Source of the DNA: DATFRX01 sp035630615
GTDB lineage: Bacteria; Actinomycetota; Actinomycetes; Propionibacteriales; Nocardioidaceae
Length of the DNA stretch: 13,017 bases
Assembly: GCA_035630615.1 (NCBI GenBank)
Contig: DASQKI010000089.1
Coordinates: 1 to 13,017, forward strand
Reading direction: 5' to 3'
Made by a program: the position numbers and the translations under genes. The notes below the pieces were generated by a model. It was not told the origin of the DNA. It made no database searches and was given only the letters and a program-made list of their open reading frames with translations. Below are positions 6,644-13,017 of this stretch, in pieces. Positions within the stretch are counted from its first letter, which is position 1; every line of letters begins with the position of its first letter.

Positions 6644-7639
6644 GTGGTCGGGTTTGTCATCAGACGGCTCCTCTCGGCCGTGCTGGTCCTGTGGGTCACG
6701 TCGCTCATCGTTTTCGGTATCTTCTTCTTCGGGCCGAGCGATCCGGGGCAGACGCTCTGCGGCCAGGGAACCCGGTGTACACCGGAGAAGGCCGAGCTGA
6801 TCAACGAGTCGCTGGGCTTCAACGACCCGGTCGTGCAGCAGTACGGCGAGTGGCTCGGCGGTGTCTTCGTCGGCCGGACCGTGACGCTGGGATCGAGCGA
6901 GATCGACTGTCCGGCGCCGTGTCTCGGGGTCTCCTATCGCACCCGCGAGCCGGTCTGGGACATCATCAAGGACCGCTACCCGGCGACGCTGTCGCTCGCG
7001 ATCGGCGGCGCTGCCATCTTCCTTACCCTCGGCACAACGCTCGGCGTCATCGCGGCTCGCAATCGCGGCACCACACTCGACCGGGCGATGGTCGGCGGCT
7101 CCCTGATCATGAGCTCGATTCCGTACTACCTGCTGGCGTTGCTCGCGTTCCTCTATCTCGTCCAAGTGTGGGGCATATTCCCCTCCACTTCGTATACGCC
7201 GATCACGGAAAGTCCGTGGGAGTGGTTTACCGCGCTGCTCTTACCCTGGCTGGTCATCGGGCTCGCCAACTCCACTCAGTACGCCCGATATAGCCGCGGA
7301 TCCATGGTCGAGGTCCTCAACGAAGACTTTGTGCGGACCGCTCGAGCCAAGGGGCTTCGCGAGCGACGGATCGTCCTCAAGCACGCGCTGCGGGCGGCGA
7401 TCGTCCCAGTGGTCACCATCTTCGGCCTCGACTTCGCCTTCTTGCTGGCCGGCACGATCTTCACCGAGCAGATCTTCGGGATCGACGGCATCGGCCGGAC
7501 CGCGATCCAGGCCATCCCGCTGCAGAATCTTCCCGTCATTTCCGCGACGGTGTTGATCGCCGCGACCTTCGTGGTGATGGCGAACCTGATCGTTGACATC
7601 CTGTACAGCGTGATCGACCCGAGAGTGCGACTGACGTGA
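6644..7639 (+). CDS. ABC importer permease, DppB/OppB type
   Basis: This 331-aa inner-membrane permease is the partner of the DppC-type subunit. It begins VVGFVIRRLLSAVLVLWVTS, the usual short cytoplasmic start plus TM1 of DppB/OppB. Predicted membrane segments lie near 9-30, 114-137, 150-180, 193-209, 250-275 and 300-324. The EAA coupling loop is at about 228-250 (EDFVRTARAKGL then KHALR). The C-terminus YSVIDPRVRLT is typical. The extracytoplasmic loop between TM1 and TM2 (about 31-112) holds four cysteines: Cys39 and Cys45 (TLCGQGTRC), Cys89 and Cys93 (DCPAPC). These are suited to two disulfides and are not a feature of E. coli DppB that I recall. GTG start with AAAGGAG at 6631-6637. Its stop overlaps the start of the next gene (GTGA 7636-7639), indicating coupled translation. 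Confidence 0.94.
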   Translation: MVGFVIRRLLSAVLVLWVTSLIVFGIFFFGPSDPGQTLCGQGTRCTPEKAELINESLGFNDPVVQQYGEWLGGVFVGRTVTLGSSEIDCPAPCLGVSYRTREPVWDIIKDRYPATLSLAIGGAAIFLTLGTTLGVIAARNRGTTLDRAMVGGSLIMSSIPYYLLALLAFLYLVQVWGIFPSTSYTPITESPWEWFTALLLPWLVIGLANSTQYARYSRGSMVEVLNEDFVRTARAKGLRERRIVLKHALRAAIVPVVTIFGLDFAFLLAGTIFTEQIFGIDGIGRTAIQAIPLQNLPVISATVLIAATFVVMANLIVDILYSVIDPRVRLT

Positions 7640-8715
7640 CCACATCAGCGGTGGCGGACCCGACCGCCAAGGAATGGACGTCCGACGAACCGTTCTTGGT
7701 CGTCGACGACCTGACGGTGAAGTTCCCAACCGCCGACGGCCTAGTCCACGCTGTCACCGGCCTGAGCTATAAGGTCGAGTTGGGCAAGACGCTCGGCATC
7801 GTGGGCGAGTCCGGCTCGGGCAAGTCCGTCTCGAGCATGGCAGTCGTCGGGCTGCACGATCCGAAGCGGACGCGCATGTCCGGCTCGATCCGCGTTGGCG
7901 GCGCCGAAGTGGTCGGGCTCAGCGAGTCCAAGATGCGTCGCCTGCGGGGCAACGATGTCGCGATGATCTTCCAGGACGCGCTCGCTGCGCTGCATCCGTT
8001 CTACCGCGTGGGCGTTCAGATCGCCGAGGCGTATCTGTCGCACCATCCCAAGGCGACGAAGCGAGAGGCGCAGCAAAAGGCCGTCTCGATGCTCGACCGG
8101 GTCGGCATCCCACAGCCCGACCAGCGGGCCCGCGATTTCCCGCACCAGTTCTCCGGTGGCATGCGCCAACGTGCGATGATCGCCATGGCGCTGGTCAACG
8201 ACCCGAAGCTGTTGTTCGCCGACGAGCCGACGACCGCGCTCGACGTGACCGTCCAGGCGCAGATCCTGGACCTCCTCCAAGAACTGCAGCGTGACTTCGG
8301 CTCGGCGATCGTCTTCATCACCCACGACCTCGGTGTCATCGCCGAGATGGCCGACCAGGTCTTGGTGATGTACGGCGGTCGCGCTGTCGAGTACGGAACG
8401 TGCAAAGACATCCTGACCACGCCCCAGATGCCGTACACGTGGGGTCTGCTCGAGAGCATTCCCGAGATGGACTCGGACCCGACCCAGCGCCTGTTGCCGA
8501 TCGCCGGCACGCCGCCGAGCCTGCTCACGCCGCCGAGTGGCTGTCCGTTCCATCCTCGCTGTCGGTTTACCGGCGACGTGCCGGGTGACCTGTGTGAGCG
8601 TGAGCTCCCCGAGTTGCTCCCTGGCATCGAGGGTGTGCGTCATCTCAAGCGCTGCCACCTGCGCGACTCCGCCGAGGTGCTGTCCCGAGCCGCGACCAGC
8701 ACGAGGGAGAGCTGA
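7636..8715 (+). CDS. ABC importer ATP-binding protein, DppD/OppD type
   Basis: This 359-aa ATPase is one of two that power the importer from the cytoplasmic face. Visible are Walker A GESGSGKS (57-64), Q-loop FQD (112-114), ABC signature FSGGM (172-176), Walker B LLFADEP (192-198), D-loop ALDV and switch His230 (FITHDLG). The C-terminal oligopeptide-type extension begins PPSGCPFHPRC, with Cys303, Cys309, Cys320 and Cys340. This four-cysteine pattern holds a [4Fe-4S] cluster in structurally studied Dpp/Opp ATPases. Start GTG 7636 overlaps the previous stop. Only a weak GAGAG (7621-7625) lies upstream, so translation probably depends on re-initiation. The next gene starts 4 bases after the stop. 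It forms an asymmetric ATPase pair with the DppF-type protein. Confidence 0.95.
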   Translation: MTTSAVADPTAKEWTSDEPFLVVDDLTVKFPTADGLVHAVTGLSYKVELGKTLGIVGESGSGKSVSSMAVVGLHDPKRTRMSGSIRVGGAEVVGLSESKMRRLRGNDVAMIFQDALAALHPFYRVGVQIAEAYLSHHPKATKREAQQKAVSMLDRVGIPQPDQRARDFPHQFSGGMRQRAMIAMALVNDPKLLFADEPTTALDVTVQAQILDLLQELQRDFGSAIVFITHDLGVIAEMADQVLVMYGGRAVEYGTCKDILTTPQMPYTWGLLESIPEMDSDPTQRLLPIAGTPPSLLTPPSGCPFHPRCRFTGDVPGDLCERELPELLPGIEGVRHLKRCHLRDSAEVLSRAATSTRES

Positions 8716-8719
8716 GCCG

Positions 8720-9847
8720 ATGACCGAAACCATCGCCTCCGATCGTTCCACGGCCGACCCCAGCTCGGCCGACGGCTCACCGCTGCTCGAGGTGACCGAC
8801 CTAGTCAAGTACTTCCCGGTCAAGTCGTCGGGCGTCATACGTCGGGTGATCGGCCAGGTCCAGGCGGTCGACGGCGTCTCTTTCAGCGTCGGCCGCGCCG
8901 AATCGCTCGGCCTCGTGGGCGAGTCCGGCTGCGGCAAGACGACCACCGGCCGGGTGCTGACCAAGCTCTACGAGCCGACCAGTGGCTCGATGGTGTTCGA
9001 GGGCACCGACCTCGCGCCCCTGTCGGCCAAGGAGATGCTGCCGATCCGCAAGGACGTGCAGATGATCTTCCAGGACCCGTACACGTCGCTCAACCCGCGG
9101 CACACGGTTGGCGCCATCGTCGGCACGCCGCTGCAGGTGCACAGCGTGGTGCCGCGCAACAAGGTGCTGTCGAGAGTCCAGGAGCTCCTCGAGCTAGTAG
9201 GCCTCAACCCGGAGCACTACAACCGCTATCCGAACGAGTTCTCCGGTGGGCAGCGGCAGCGGATCGGCATCGCGCGAGCGCTCGCGCTGCAGCCGAAGCT
9301 GATGATCGCCGACGAGCCCGTCTCGGCGCTTGACGTGTCGATTCAGGCTCAGGTGATCAACCTCCTGCAAGATTTGCAGAAGGAGTTCGACATCGCGTTC
9401 TTGTTCATCGCGCATGACCTCTCCGTCGTCCGGCACTTCTGTCCGCGAGTCGCGGTCATGTACCTCGGCAAGATCGTCGAGATCGGCGACCGCGAGTCGA
9501 TCTACCGGAACGCCCACCATCCGTACACTCAGGCGTTGCTGTCGGCGATCCCCGACGTCAGTCAGGCGCAAGTGGGCGGCAGGCGCGAGCGGATCTGGCT
9601 CGAAGGCGACGTGCCGAGCCCGATCAACCCGCCGTCGGGCTGCCGTTTCCGGACCCGGTGCTGGAAGGCGCAAGACATCTGTGCCGAGCAGGAGCCCCCA
9701 CTGCTTCAGATCGGTGACAACCCGGGTCACCAGGCCGCCTGCCACTTCTCCGAGCCTTACGACTCGGCTATCCACGACGCGGCCAAGATCACGCGGGCGG
9801 CAGCCTCGCGGGCGGCGACCGAGTCCGACGAGGCCAACGCCTCCTGA
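8720..9847 (+). CDS. ABC importer ATP-binding protein, DppF/OppF type
   Basis: This 375-aa protein is the second ATPase of the importer. Walker A is GESGCGKT (67-74), Q-loop FQDP (117-120), followed by YTSLNPR, typical of DppF/OppF. The signature is FSGGQ (174-178), Walker B LMIADEP (194-200), and the switch His is His232 (FIAHDLSVV). The extension NPPSGCRFRTRC carries Cys308, Cys314, Cys321 and Cys341, again a probable iron-sulfur site. The C-terminal 30 residues are Ala/Ser-rich and look disordered. ATG 8720 follows the previous TGA by 4 bases with GAGGGAG 10 bases upstream; it begins MTETIASD. The frame is open further upstream, but that part overlaps the previous gene and is ignored. It is the last gene of the cassette. 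No obvious terminator with a T-run is seen in 9848-9939. Confidence 0.95.
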   Translation: MTETIASDRSTADPSSADGSPLLEVTDLVKYFPVKSSGVIRRVIGQVQAVDGVSFSVGRAESLGLVGESGCGKTTTGRVLTKLYEPTSGSMVFEGTDLAPLSAKEMLPIRKDVQMIFQDPYTSLNPRHTVGAIVGTPLQVHSVVPRNKVLSRVQELLELVGLNPEHYNRYPNEFSGGQRQRIGIARALALQPKLMIADEPVSALDVSIQAQVINLLQDLQKEFDIAFLFIAHDLSVVRHFCPRVAVMYLGKIVEIGDRESIYRNAHHPYTQALLSAIPDVSQAQVGGRRERIWLEGDVPSPINPPSGCRFRTRCWKAQDICAEQEPPLLQIGDNPGHQAACHFSEPYDSAIHDAAKITRAAASRAATESDEANAS

Positions 9848-9925
9848 TCCGAGGCATGATTGATCTCCCGGGACAGGAACGCGCGCCTGCGCCGTCCGCG
9901 ACAGCGATCGGTCGGCGGGACCCCG

Positions 9926-9931
9926 TAGGGT
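9926..9931 (+). promoter_or_regulatory. Candidate -10 box for leaderless rarA transcription
   Basis: TAGGGT ends 8 bases before ATG 9940, so transcription would start at or next to the A of the start codon. No good -35 box is seen at the expected distance. The position, a matching case before the next gene, and the frequency of leaderless mRNA in actinobacteria support the reading. Confidence 0.45.
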
Positions 9932-9939
9932 CGACGTCG

Positions 9940-11298
9940 ATGGACTCCGACGGACTCTTCGACCTGCCGGGCGCGCCGCCCAAGGCCAGTGGCGGCAGCC
10001 TCGCGGATGCCGGCCATAAGCATGCGCCGCTCGCGGTCCGGATGCGGCCGCAGGCGCTCGCGGAGCTCGTCGGGCAGGAGCATCTGCTTGCGCCCGGATC
10101 GCCGCTACGTCGCATGATCGACGACGATCAGTCGATGTCGTTGCTGCTGTGGGGCCCGCCCGGGACCGGCAAGACCACGATCGCGGCTCTGCTATCGGCC
10201 CATACTGGGCGACGCTTCGTCGAGGTGTCAGCGGTGTCCGCCGGCGTCAAGGATGTCCGTGAGGTGCTGGCCGCGGCCCGACAGGATCTCGCAAGGGGCG
10301 GTCGCGAGACCGTGCTTTTCGTCGACGAGGTGCATCGATTCAGCAAAGCGCAGCAGGATGCACTGCTGCCCGGCGTCGAGAACCGGTGGGTCTCACTCGT
10401 CGGCGCGACGACCGAAAATCCGCACTTCGCGGTCATCTCACCGCTGCTCTCGCGGTCACTCCTGCTCACGCTGCAGCCACTGACCGAAGAACAGCTTGGC
10501 GAGTTGCTCGAACGGGCAAGGGTCGACGAGCGCGGGCTCGACGGCGTCGTGGAGCTCGACGACGAGGCGCGTGATCATCTCGTACGGCTGTCCGGTGGCG
10601 ACGCGCGTCGGGCCCTCACGTACCTCGAAGCGGCGGCCTCGGCCGCCCAGGCACGCGGCGCTGACGCAATCGATGTCGAGACGGCGGCGCTCGCGGTCGA
10701 CCGGGCGGCGGTGCGCTACGACCGCAAGGGCGACCAGCACTACGACGTGACCAGCGCGTTGATCAAGTCGATCCGTGGCTCTGACGTCGACGCGGCGCTG
10801 CACTACCTCGCGCGGATGGTCGAGGCCGGCGAGGACCCACGGTTCTTGGCCCGCCGCCTAGTGATCCTCGCCAGTGAAGACATCGGGCTCGCCGACCCGA
10901 CGGCGCTGACCACGGCCGTCGCTACCGCCCAGGCGGTCGCGATGATCGGCCTGCCCGAGGCGCAGATCAACCTCGCCCATGCCGTCATCGCGCTCAGCCT
11001 CGCGCCCAAGTCCAACGCGGTGGTCCAGGCGATCGGTGCCGCTGTGTCAGACGTCCGTGCCGGCAAGATCGGCCCGGTGCCGCCGGCGCTGCGCGACGCG
11101 CACTACAAGGGCGCCGAAAGTCTCGGCCATGGGCACGACTACCGATATGCCCACGACGACCCGCGAGGCGTGGCGCCGCAACAGCACGCACCCGACGTCG
11201 TGGCAGACCGTGACTACTACCTCCCATCGGCCCATGGTGACGAAGCCGCGATCGCCGAACGGCTGGCCAAGATCCGGGCGATCCTGCAGGAGGGGTAG
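9940..11298 (+). CDS. rarA: Replication-associated recombination protein A (AAA+ ATPase)
   Basis: This 452-aa AAA+ ATPase of the RarA/MgsA/WRNIP1 family acts at stalled replication forks and is related to clamp-loader subunits. The N-terminal MDSDGLFDLPGAP is family-like, followed by LAVRMRPQALAELVGQEHLL (31-50). Walker A is GPPGTGKTT (72-80), Walker B LFVDEVHRF (126-134), sensor 1 GATTENP (155-161), and the arginine-finger region SPLLSR (167-172). The C-terminal tetramerisation region includes SIRGSDVDAALHYLARM (about 277-293) and ASEDIGLADP (about 311-320). Start choice: the frame is open to ATG 9856, but that ATG has a poor ribosome site and encodes 28 residues unlike the family, while ATG 9940 begins the family-typical sequence and fits a leaderless promoter (TAGGGT 9926-9931). 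It is the first housekeeping gene after the transporter cassette. Confidence 0.95.
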   Translation: MDSDGLFDLPGAPPKASGGSLADAGHKHAPLAVRMRPQALAELVGQEHLLAPGSPLRRMIDDDQSMSLLLWGPPGTGKTTIAALLSAHTGRRFVEVSAVSAGVKDVREVLAAARQDLARGGRETVLFVDEVHRFSKAQQDALLPGVENRWVSLVGATTENPHFAVISPLLSRSLLLTLQPLTEEQLGELLERARVDERGLDGVVELDDEARDHLVRLSGGDARRALTYLEAAASAAQARGADAIDVETAALAVDRAAVRYDRKGDQHYDVTSALIKSIRGSDVDAALHYLARMVEAGEDPRFLARRLVILASEDIGLADPTALTTAVATAQAVAMIGLPEAQINLAHAVIALSLAPKSNAVVQAIGAAVSDVRAGKIGPVPPALRDAHYKGAESLGHGHDYRYAHDDPRGVAPQQHAPDVVADRDYYLPSAHGDEAAIAERLAKIRAILQEG

Positions 11299-11327
11299 AT
11301 GCCTGCCGGTCATCGATCGGCACGCGG

Positions 11328-11333
11328 TAAGGT
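11328..11333 (+). promoter_or_regulatory. Candidate -10 box for leaderless transcription of the 179-aa protein gene
   Basis: TAAGGT ends 6 bases before ATG 11340, and no Shine-Dalgarno sequence precedes that ATG. The expected start site, about 7 bases past the box, coincides with the A of ATG. No clear -35 box is present. Confidence 0.5.
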
Positions 11334-11339
11334 CAGCGC

Positions 11340-11879
11340 ATGTCCGGGCTCGAGACCAGCACGGTCGTCCTCTCAGCCGTCGCCTTGCTGGTCGCGCTTG
11401 CCCTCGCGGTTGCGTGGCGGCACTCCCGGCGCGACCTGCGCGAGCTGCGGAGGACCGTCGACGAGCTGTCCGAGCGGCATACCGACGGACAGCTGGGCGT
11501 CGTCGTGGTGCCGGAGCGGGTTGGCGCTGGGGACCCCTACGCCAAACCTATTGGCGCTGGGGACCCCCACGCCAACGAAATCGCGACCACGGTCCCGGTC
11601 CCGGATCGTCGGGCCGACGCGATTGTAACCGCGGACGGCCGGACCATCGTGGTCCCGACGACGGCGCAGGTCGTCGACGCGACCATGGGTCGCCCGCTCG
11701 TCCGCGCCAGCGCCCTCGCCCACGGGCTTCGTCGTGCGCTGCGCACCGAAAATCGGGACCGAATCCGGGCGATGGTGCGCCGAGAGTTTCAGCGCCGGCG
11801 CAAAATGCGGCAGCGCGCTGCCCGCCGAGCGGCGAGAATGGCACCAGTCCACCAGACCGACGAGGGGACGCACAGGTGA
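11340..11879 (+). CDS. Uncharacterised single-pass membrane protein with basic C-terminus
   Basis: This 179-aa protein matches no family I can name. It has one N-terminal membrane segment (about 8-26, TVVLSAVALLVALALAVAW) followed by basic WRHSRRDLR and a short, possibly coiled-coil helix (RDLRELRRTVDELSERH, 31-47). Residues 61-80 are a 10-residue tandem repeat, (V/I)GAGDP(Y/H)A(K/N), created by a DNA-level palindromic repeat. Then comes AIVTADGRTIVVPTTAQVVDATMGRPLVRASALAHGLRRAL (94-134) with a conserved look, and a very basic tail (RIRAMVRREFQRRRKMRQRAARRAAR, 141-166). The N-in or N-out orientation is unclear; the positive residues after the segment suggest a cytoplasmic C-terminus that could contact nucleic acid or acidic lipids. 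Similar proteins sit next to rarA and alaS in actinobacteria as far as I recall. It overlaps the next gene by 4 bases. Function unknown. Confidence 0.8.
   Translation: MSGLETSTVVLSAVALLVALALAVAWRHSRRDLRELRRTVDELSERHTDGQLGVVVVPERVGAGDPYAKPIGAGDPHANEIATTVPVPDRRADAIVTADGRTIVVPTTAQVVDATMGRPLVRASALAHGLRRALRTENRDRIRAMVRREFQRRRKMRQRAARRAARMAPVHQTDEGTHR
11521..11575 (+). repeat. Tandem in-frame palindromic repeat (two 25-base copies, 30-base period)
   Basis: Copies at 11521-11545 and 11551-11575 agree at 24 of 25 bases (T/C difference at copy position 18), separated by ACCTA. Each copy is itself a near-palindrome: outer arms TTGGCG and CGCCAA, inner arms GGGG and CCCC around a central A, with only two mismatched pairs. 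The 30-base period keeps the reading frame and writes the repeated decapeptide beginning GAGDP in the 179-aa protein. Palindromic symmetry is not required for coding, which suggests a small interspersed repeat that entered the gene. Confidence 0.75.
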
Positions 11880-12190
11880 TGGGTCGGACCTTCTGGTTCG
11901 TCGCGGGCGCGAGCGCCGGGTTGTACACCACGATCAAGGCTCGCCGGCTCGCCTACCGACTGACCCCGGATGGCATCGCCGACCAGTTGGCCAGCCTCGG
12001 TATGGGGGCGCGCGCATTCGCCGACGAGGTGCGGGCCGGCATGGCCGAGCGCGAGGCGCAGATCGCTCACCAGCTGGCGCTCCCGACCGTGGAGGCATTG
12101 GACGCCGGTCAGGTCGGGGAGCGAGCTCCTCAGCCGGTGCTCGAGGAGGCTGCCGCGCGGCCCCGGGCACTGGCTTCTCCTCGCTCCTGA
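11876..12190 (+). CDS. Small conserved actinobacterial protein of unknown function (DUF6167-like)
   Basis: This 104-aa protein begins VMGRTFWFVAGASAGLYTTIKARRLAYRLTPDGIADQLA. The short N-terminal hydrophobic stretch (about 4-18) followed by basic residues and LTPDGIADQLASLG recalls the small proteins annotated DUF6167 between rarA and alaS in actinobacteria; this is from memory and order-based. The middle (about 40-68, RAFADEVRAGMAEREAQIAHQLA) looks helical and amphipathic, and the C-terminus is Ala/Pro-rich. GAGGGG at 11862-11867 is 8 bases from GTG 11876, which overlaps the upstream stop as GTGA. ATG 11879 is an alternative start one codon downstream. A membrane-anchored helical protein is likely; its role is unknown. 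Confidence 0.75.
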   Translation: MMGRTFWFVAGASAGLYTTIKARRLAYRLTPDGIADQLASLGMGARAFADEVRAGMAEREAQIAHQLALPTVEALDAGQVGERAPQPVLEEAAARPRALASPRS

Positions 12191-12220
12191 CCGTCCGTGT
12201 CCTCTCTGAGGTGATTAATC

Positions 12221-13017
12221 ATGCGCTCCGCTGATATCCGGCAGCGGTTTCTCGACCATTTCGAGACCAACGGGCACACCGTCGTGCCCTCCGTCCCGCT
12301 GCCCTATGACGATCCGACCCTGTTGTTCGTCAACGCCGGCATGGTGCCGTTCAAGCCGTACCTTCTCGGCCAGCAGACTCCGCCCTACGAGCGTGCCGCC
12401 AGCGTGCAGAAGTGCGTCCGGACCCTCGACATCGACGAGGTAGGCAAGACCACCCGGCATGCCACGTTCTTCCAGATGAACGGGAACTTCTCCTTCGGTG
12501 ACTACTTCAAAGCCGAGGCCATTCGGTACGCATGGGATCTGGTGACCGGCTCGCAAGATGGCGGTGGGTATGGCTTCGACCCAGACAAGATCTGGGTCAC
12601 GGTCCTGCGCTCCGACGACGAGGCCGCAGCTCTCTGGGAACGCATTGCCGGCCTGCCGCCTGAGCGCATTCAGCGACGCGGGGTCCTCGACAACTACTGG
12701 CATATGGGTGTTCCCGGACCTGGCGGTCCAGCCAGCGAGATCTATGTGGACCGCGGCCCCGAGTATGGACCTGATGGCGGCCCGGTGGTGGATGAGGATC
12801 GCTTCCTGGAGATCTGGAATCTGGTCTTCATGCAGGAAGAGCTGTCCGTCGTCCGGAAGAAAGACGACTTCGATGTCGCGCGCGCCCTGCCGCGCAAGAA
12901 CATCGACACCGGCATGGGTCTGGAACGGGTTGCCTACCTCTTGCAGGGGGTGGACAACCTCTACGAAATCGACCAGGTCTACCCGGTGATCGATCATGCC
13001 GCCCAACTCGCCGGCAA
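12221..13017 (+). CDS. alaS: Alanine--tRNA ligase, N-terminal 265 residues (3' end outside window)
   Basis: The frame starts at ATG 12221 and remains open to the window end, so only the catalytic core of this normally near-900-aa enzyme is present. It charges tRNA-Ala. The start MRSADIRQRFLDHFETNGHT is typical. FVNAGMVPFKPYLLG (36-50), CVRTLDIDEVGKTTRHATFF (65-84, motif 2 region) and MNGNFSFGDYFK (86-97) are AlaRS hallmarks. EIYVDRGPEYGP (173-184), EIWNLVFMQ (197-205) and NIDTGMGLERVA (227-238, motif 3) follow. The tRNA-binding, editing and C-Ala domains lie beyond the window. GAGG at 12208-12211 is 9 bases before ATG. The gap to the previous gene is 30 bases, so it may be cotranscribed with it. 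AlaS downstream of rarA and small proteins is a conserved actinobacterial arrangement. Confidence 0.96.
   Translation, partial: MRSADIRQRFLDHFETNGHTVVPSVPLPYDDPTLLFVNAGMVPFKPYLLGQQTPPYERAASVQKCVRTLDIDEVGKTTRHATFFQMNGNFSFGDYFKAEAIRYAWDLVTGSQDGGGYGFDPDKIWVTVLRSDDEAAALWERIAGLPPERIQRRGVLDNYWHMGVPGPGGPASEIYVDRGPEYGPDGGPVVDEDRFLEIWNLVFMQEELSVVRKKDDFDVARALPRKNIDTGMGLERVAYLLQGVDNLYEIDQVYPVIDHAAQLAG

Noticed and set aside
9856..9939. Longer rarA form starting at ATG 9856
   Set aside because: GAGG lies only 1 base from that ATG, the extra 28 residues are unlike the family, and a better start follows at 9940.
10979..11875. Upstream extension of the 104-aa small protein frame
   Set aside because: It overlaps rarA and the 179-aa gene in another frame and reads as an Arg/Pro/Ser-rich shadow.
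12212..12221. TGATTAATCA, a perfect 10-base palindrome touching the alaS start codon
   Set aside because: It is short and without a partner copy in the window. It could be an operator, but nothing beyond symmetry supports it.

Overview
The window is a GC-rich bacterial chromosome segment in which every real gene lies on the + strand. It comes from an actinobacterium (high-GC Gram-positive). The evidence is strong GC bias at third codon positions, frequent GTG starts with 4-base GTGA stop/start overlaps, TANNNT boxes placed directly before start codons, and a recognisable actinobacterial gene order: glyoxalase II-like hydrolase, hisS, aspS, rarA, two small uncharacterised proteins, alaS. As I recall, the same anchors occur in that order in Mycobacterium tuberculosis (Rv2581c, hisS, aspS, Rv2559c, alaS). 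The HisRS is of an unusual, eukaryote/archaea-like lineage that I associate with Propionibacteriales-type actinobacteria. I cannot assign a genus.

Layout. Bases 1-429 are the 3' end of a metallo-beta-lactamase-fold (glyoxalase II-like) hydrolase. Bases 434-3570 hold hisS and aspS, overlapping by GTGA. Bases 3721-9847 are a complete five-gene peptide/nickel (Dpp/Opp) class ABC importer: DppC-type permease, lipoprotein binding protein, DppB-type permease, and DppD- and DppF-type ATPases. Bases 9940-11298 are rarA (AAA+ replication-fork ATPase). Bases 11340-11879 and 11876-12190 are two small uncharacterised proteins. Bases 12221-13017 are the 5' part of alaS, which runs off the end.

How the genes work together. 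Three aminoacyl-tRNA synthetases (His, Asp, Ala) and RarA form a housekeeping background. The importer sits as a self-contained cassette between aspS and rarA. Its binding protein would capture a peptide-like or other small solute outside the cell, the two permeases form the channel, and the two ATPases drive it. Both ATPases keep the C-terminal four-cysteine pattern expected to hold an iron-sulfur cluster. The substrate cannot be read from sequence. Two strong hairpins separate the binding-protein gene from the DppB-type gene, a typical arrangement for producing excess binding protein.

Most of the window is ordinary. I did not find a clearly novel system. The points most worth a second look are the in-frame tandem palindromic DNA repeat inside the 179-aa membrane protein gene (11521-11575), the double hairpin at 6544-6615, the atypical HisRS, the predicted non-discriminating AspRS, and the probable leaderless starts of rarA and the following gene. 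There is no gene-free stretch above 300 bases. The longest gaps are 3571-3720, 6531-6643 and 9848-9939, described below. I saw no tRNA, rRNA, CRISPR, insertion sequence or phage signal.
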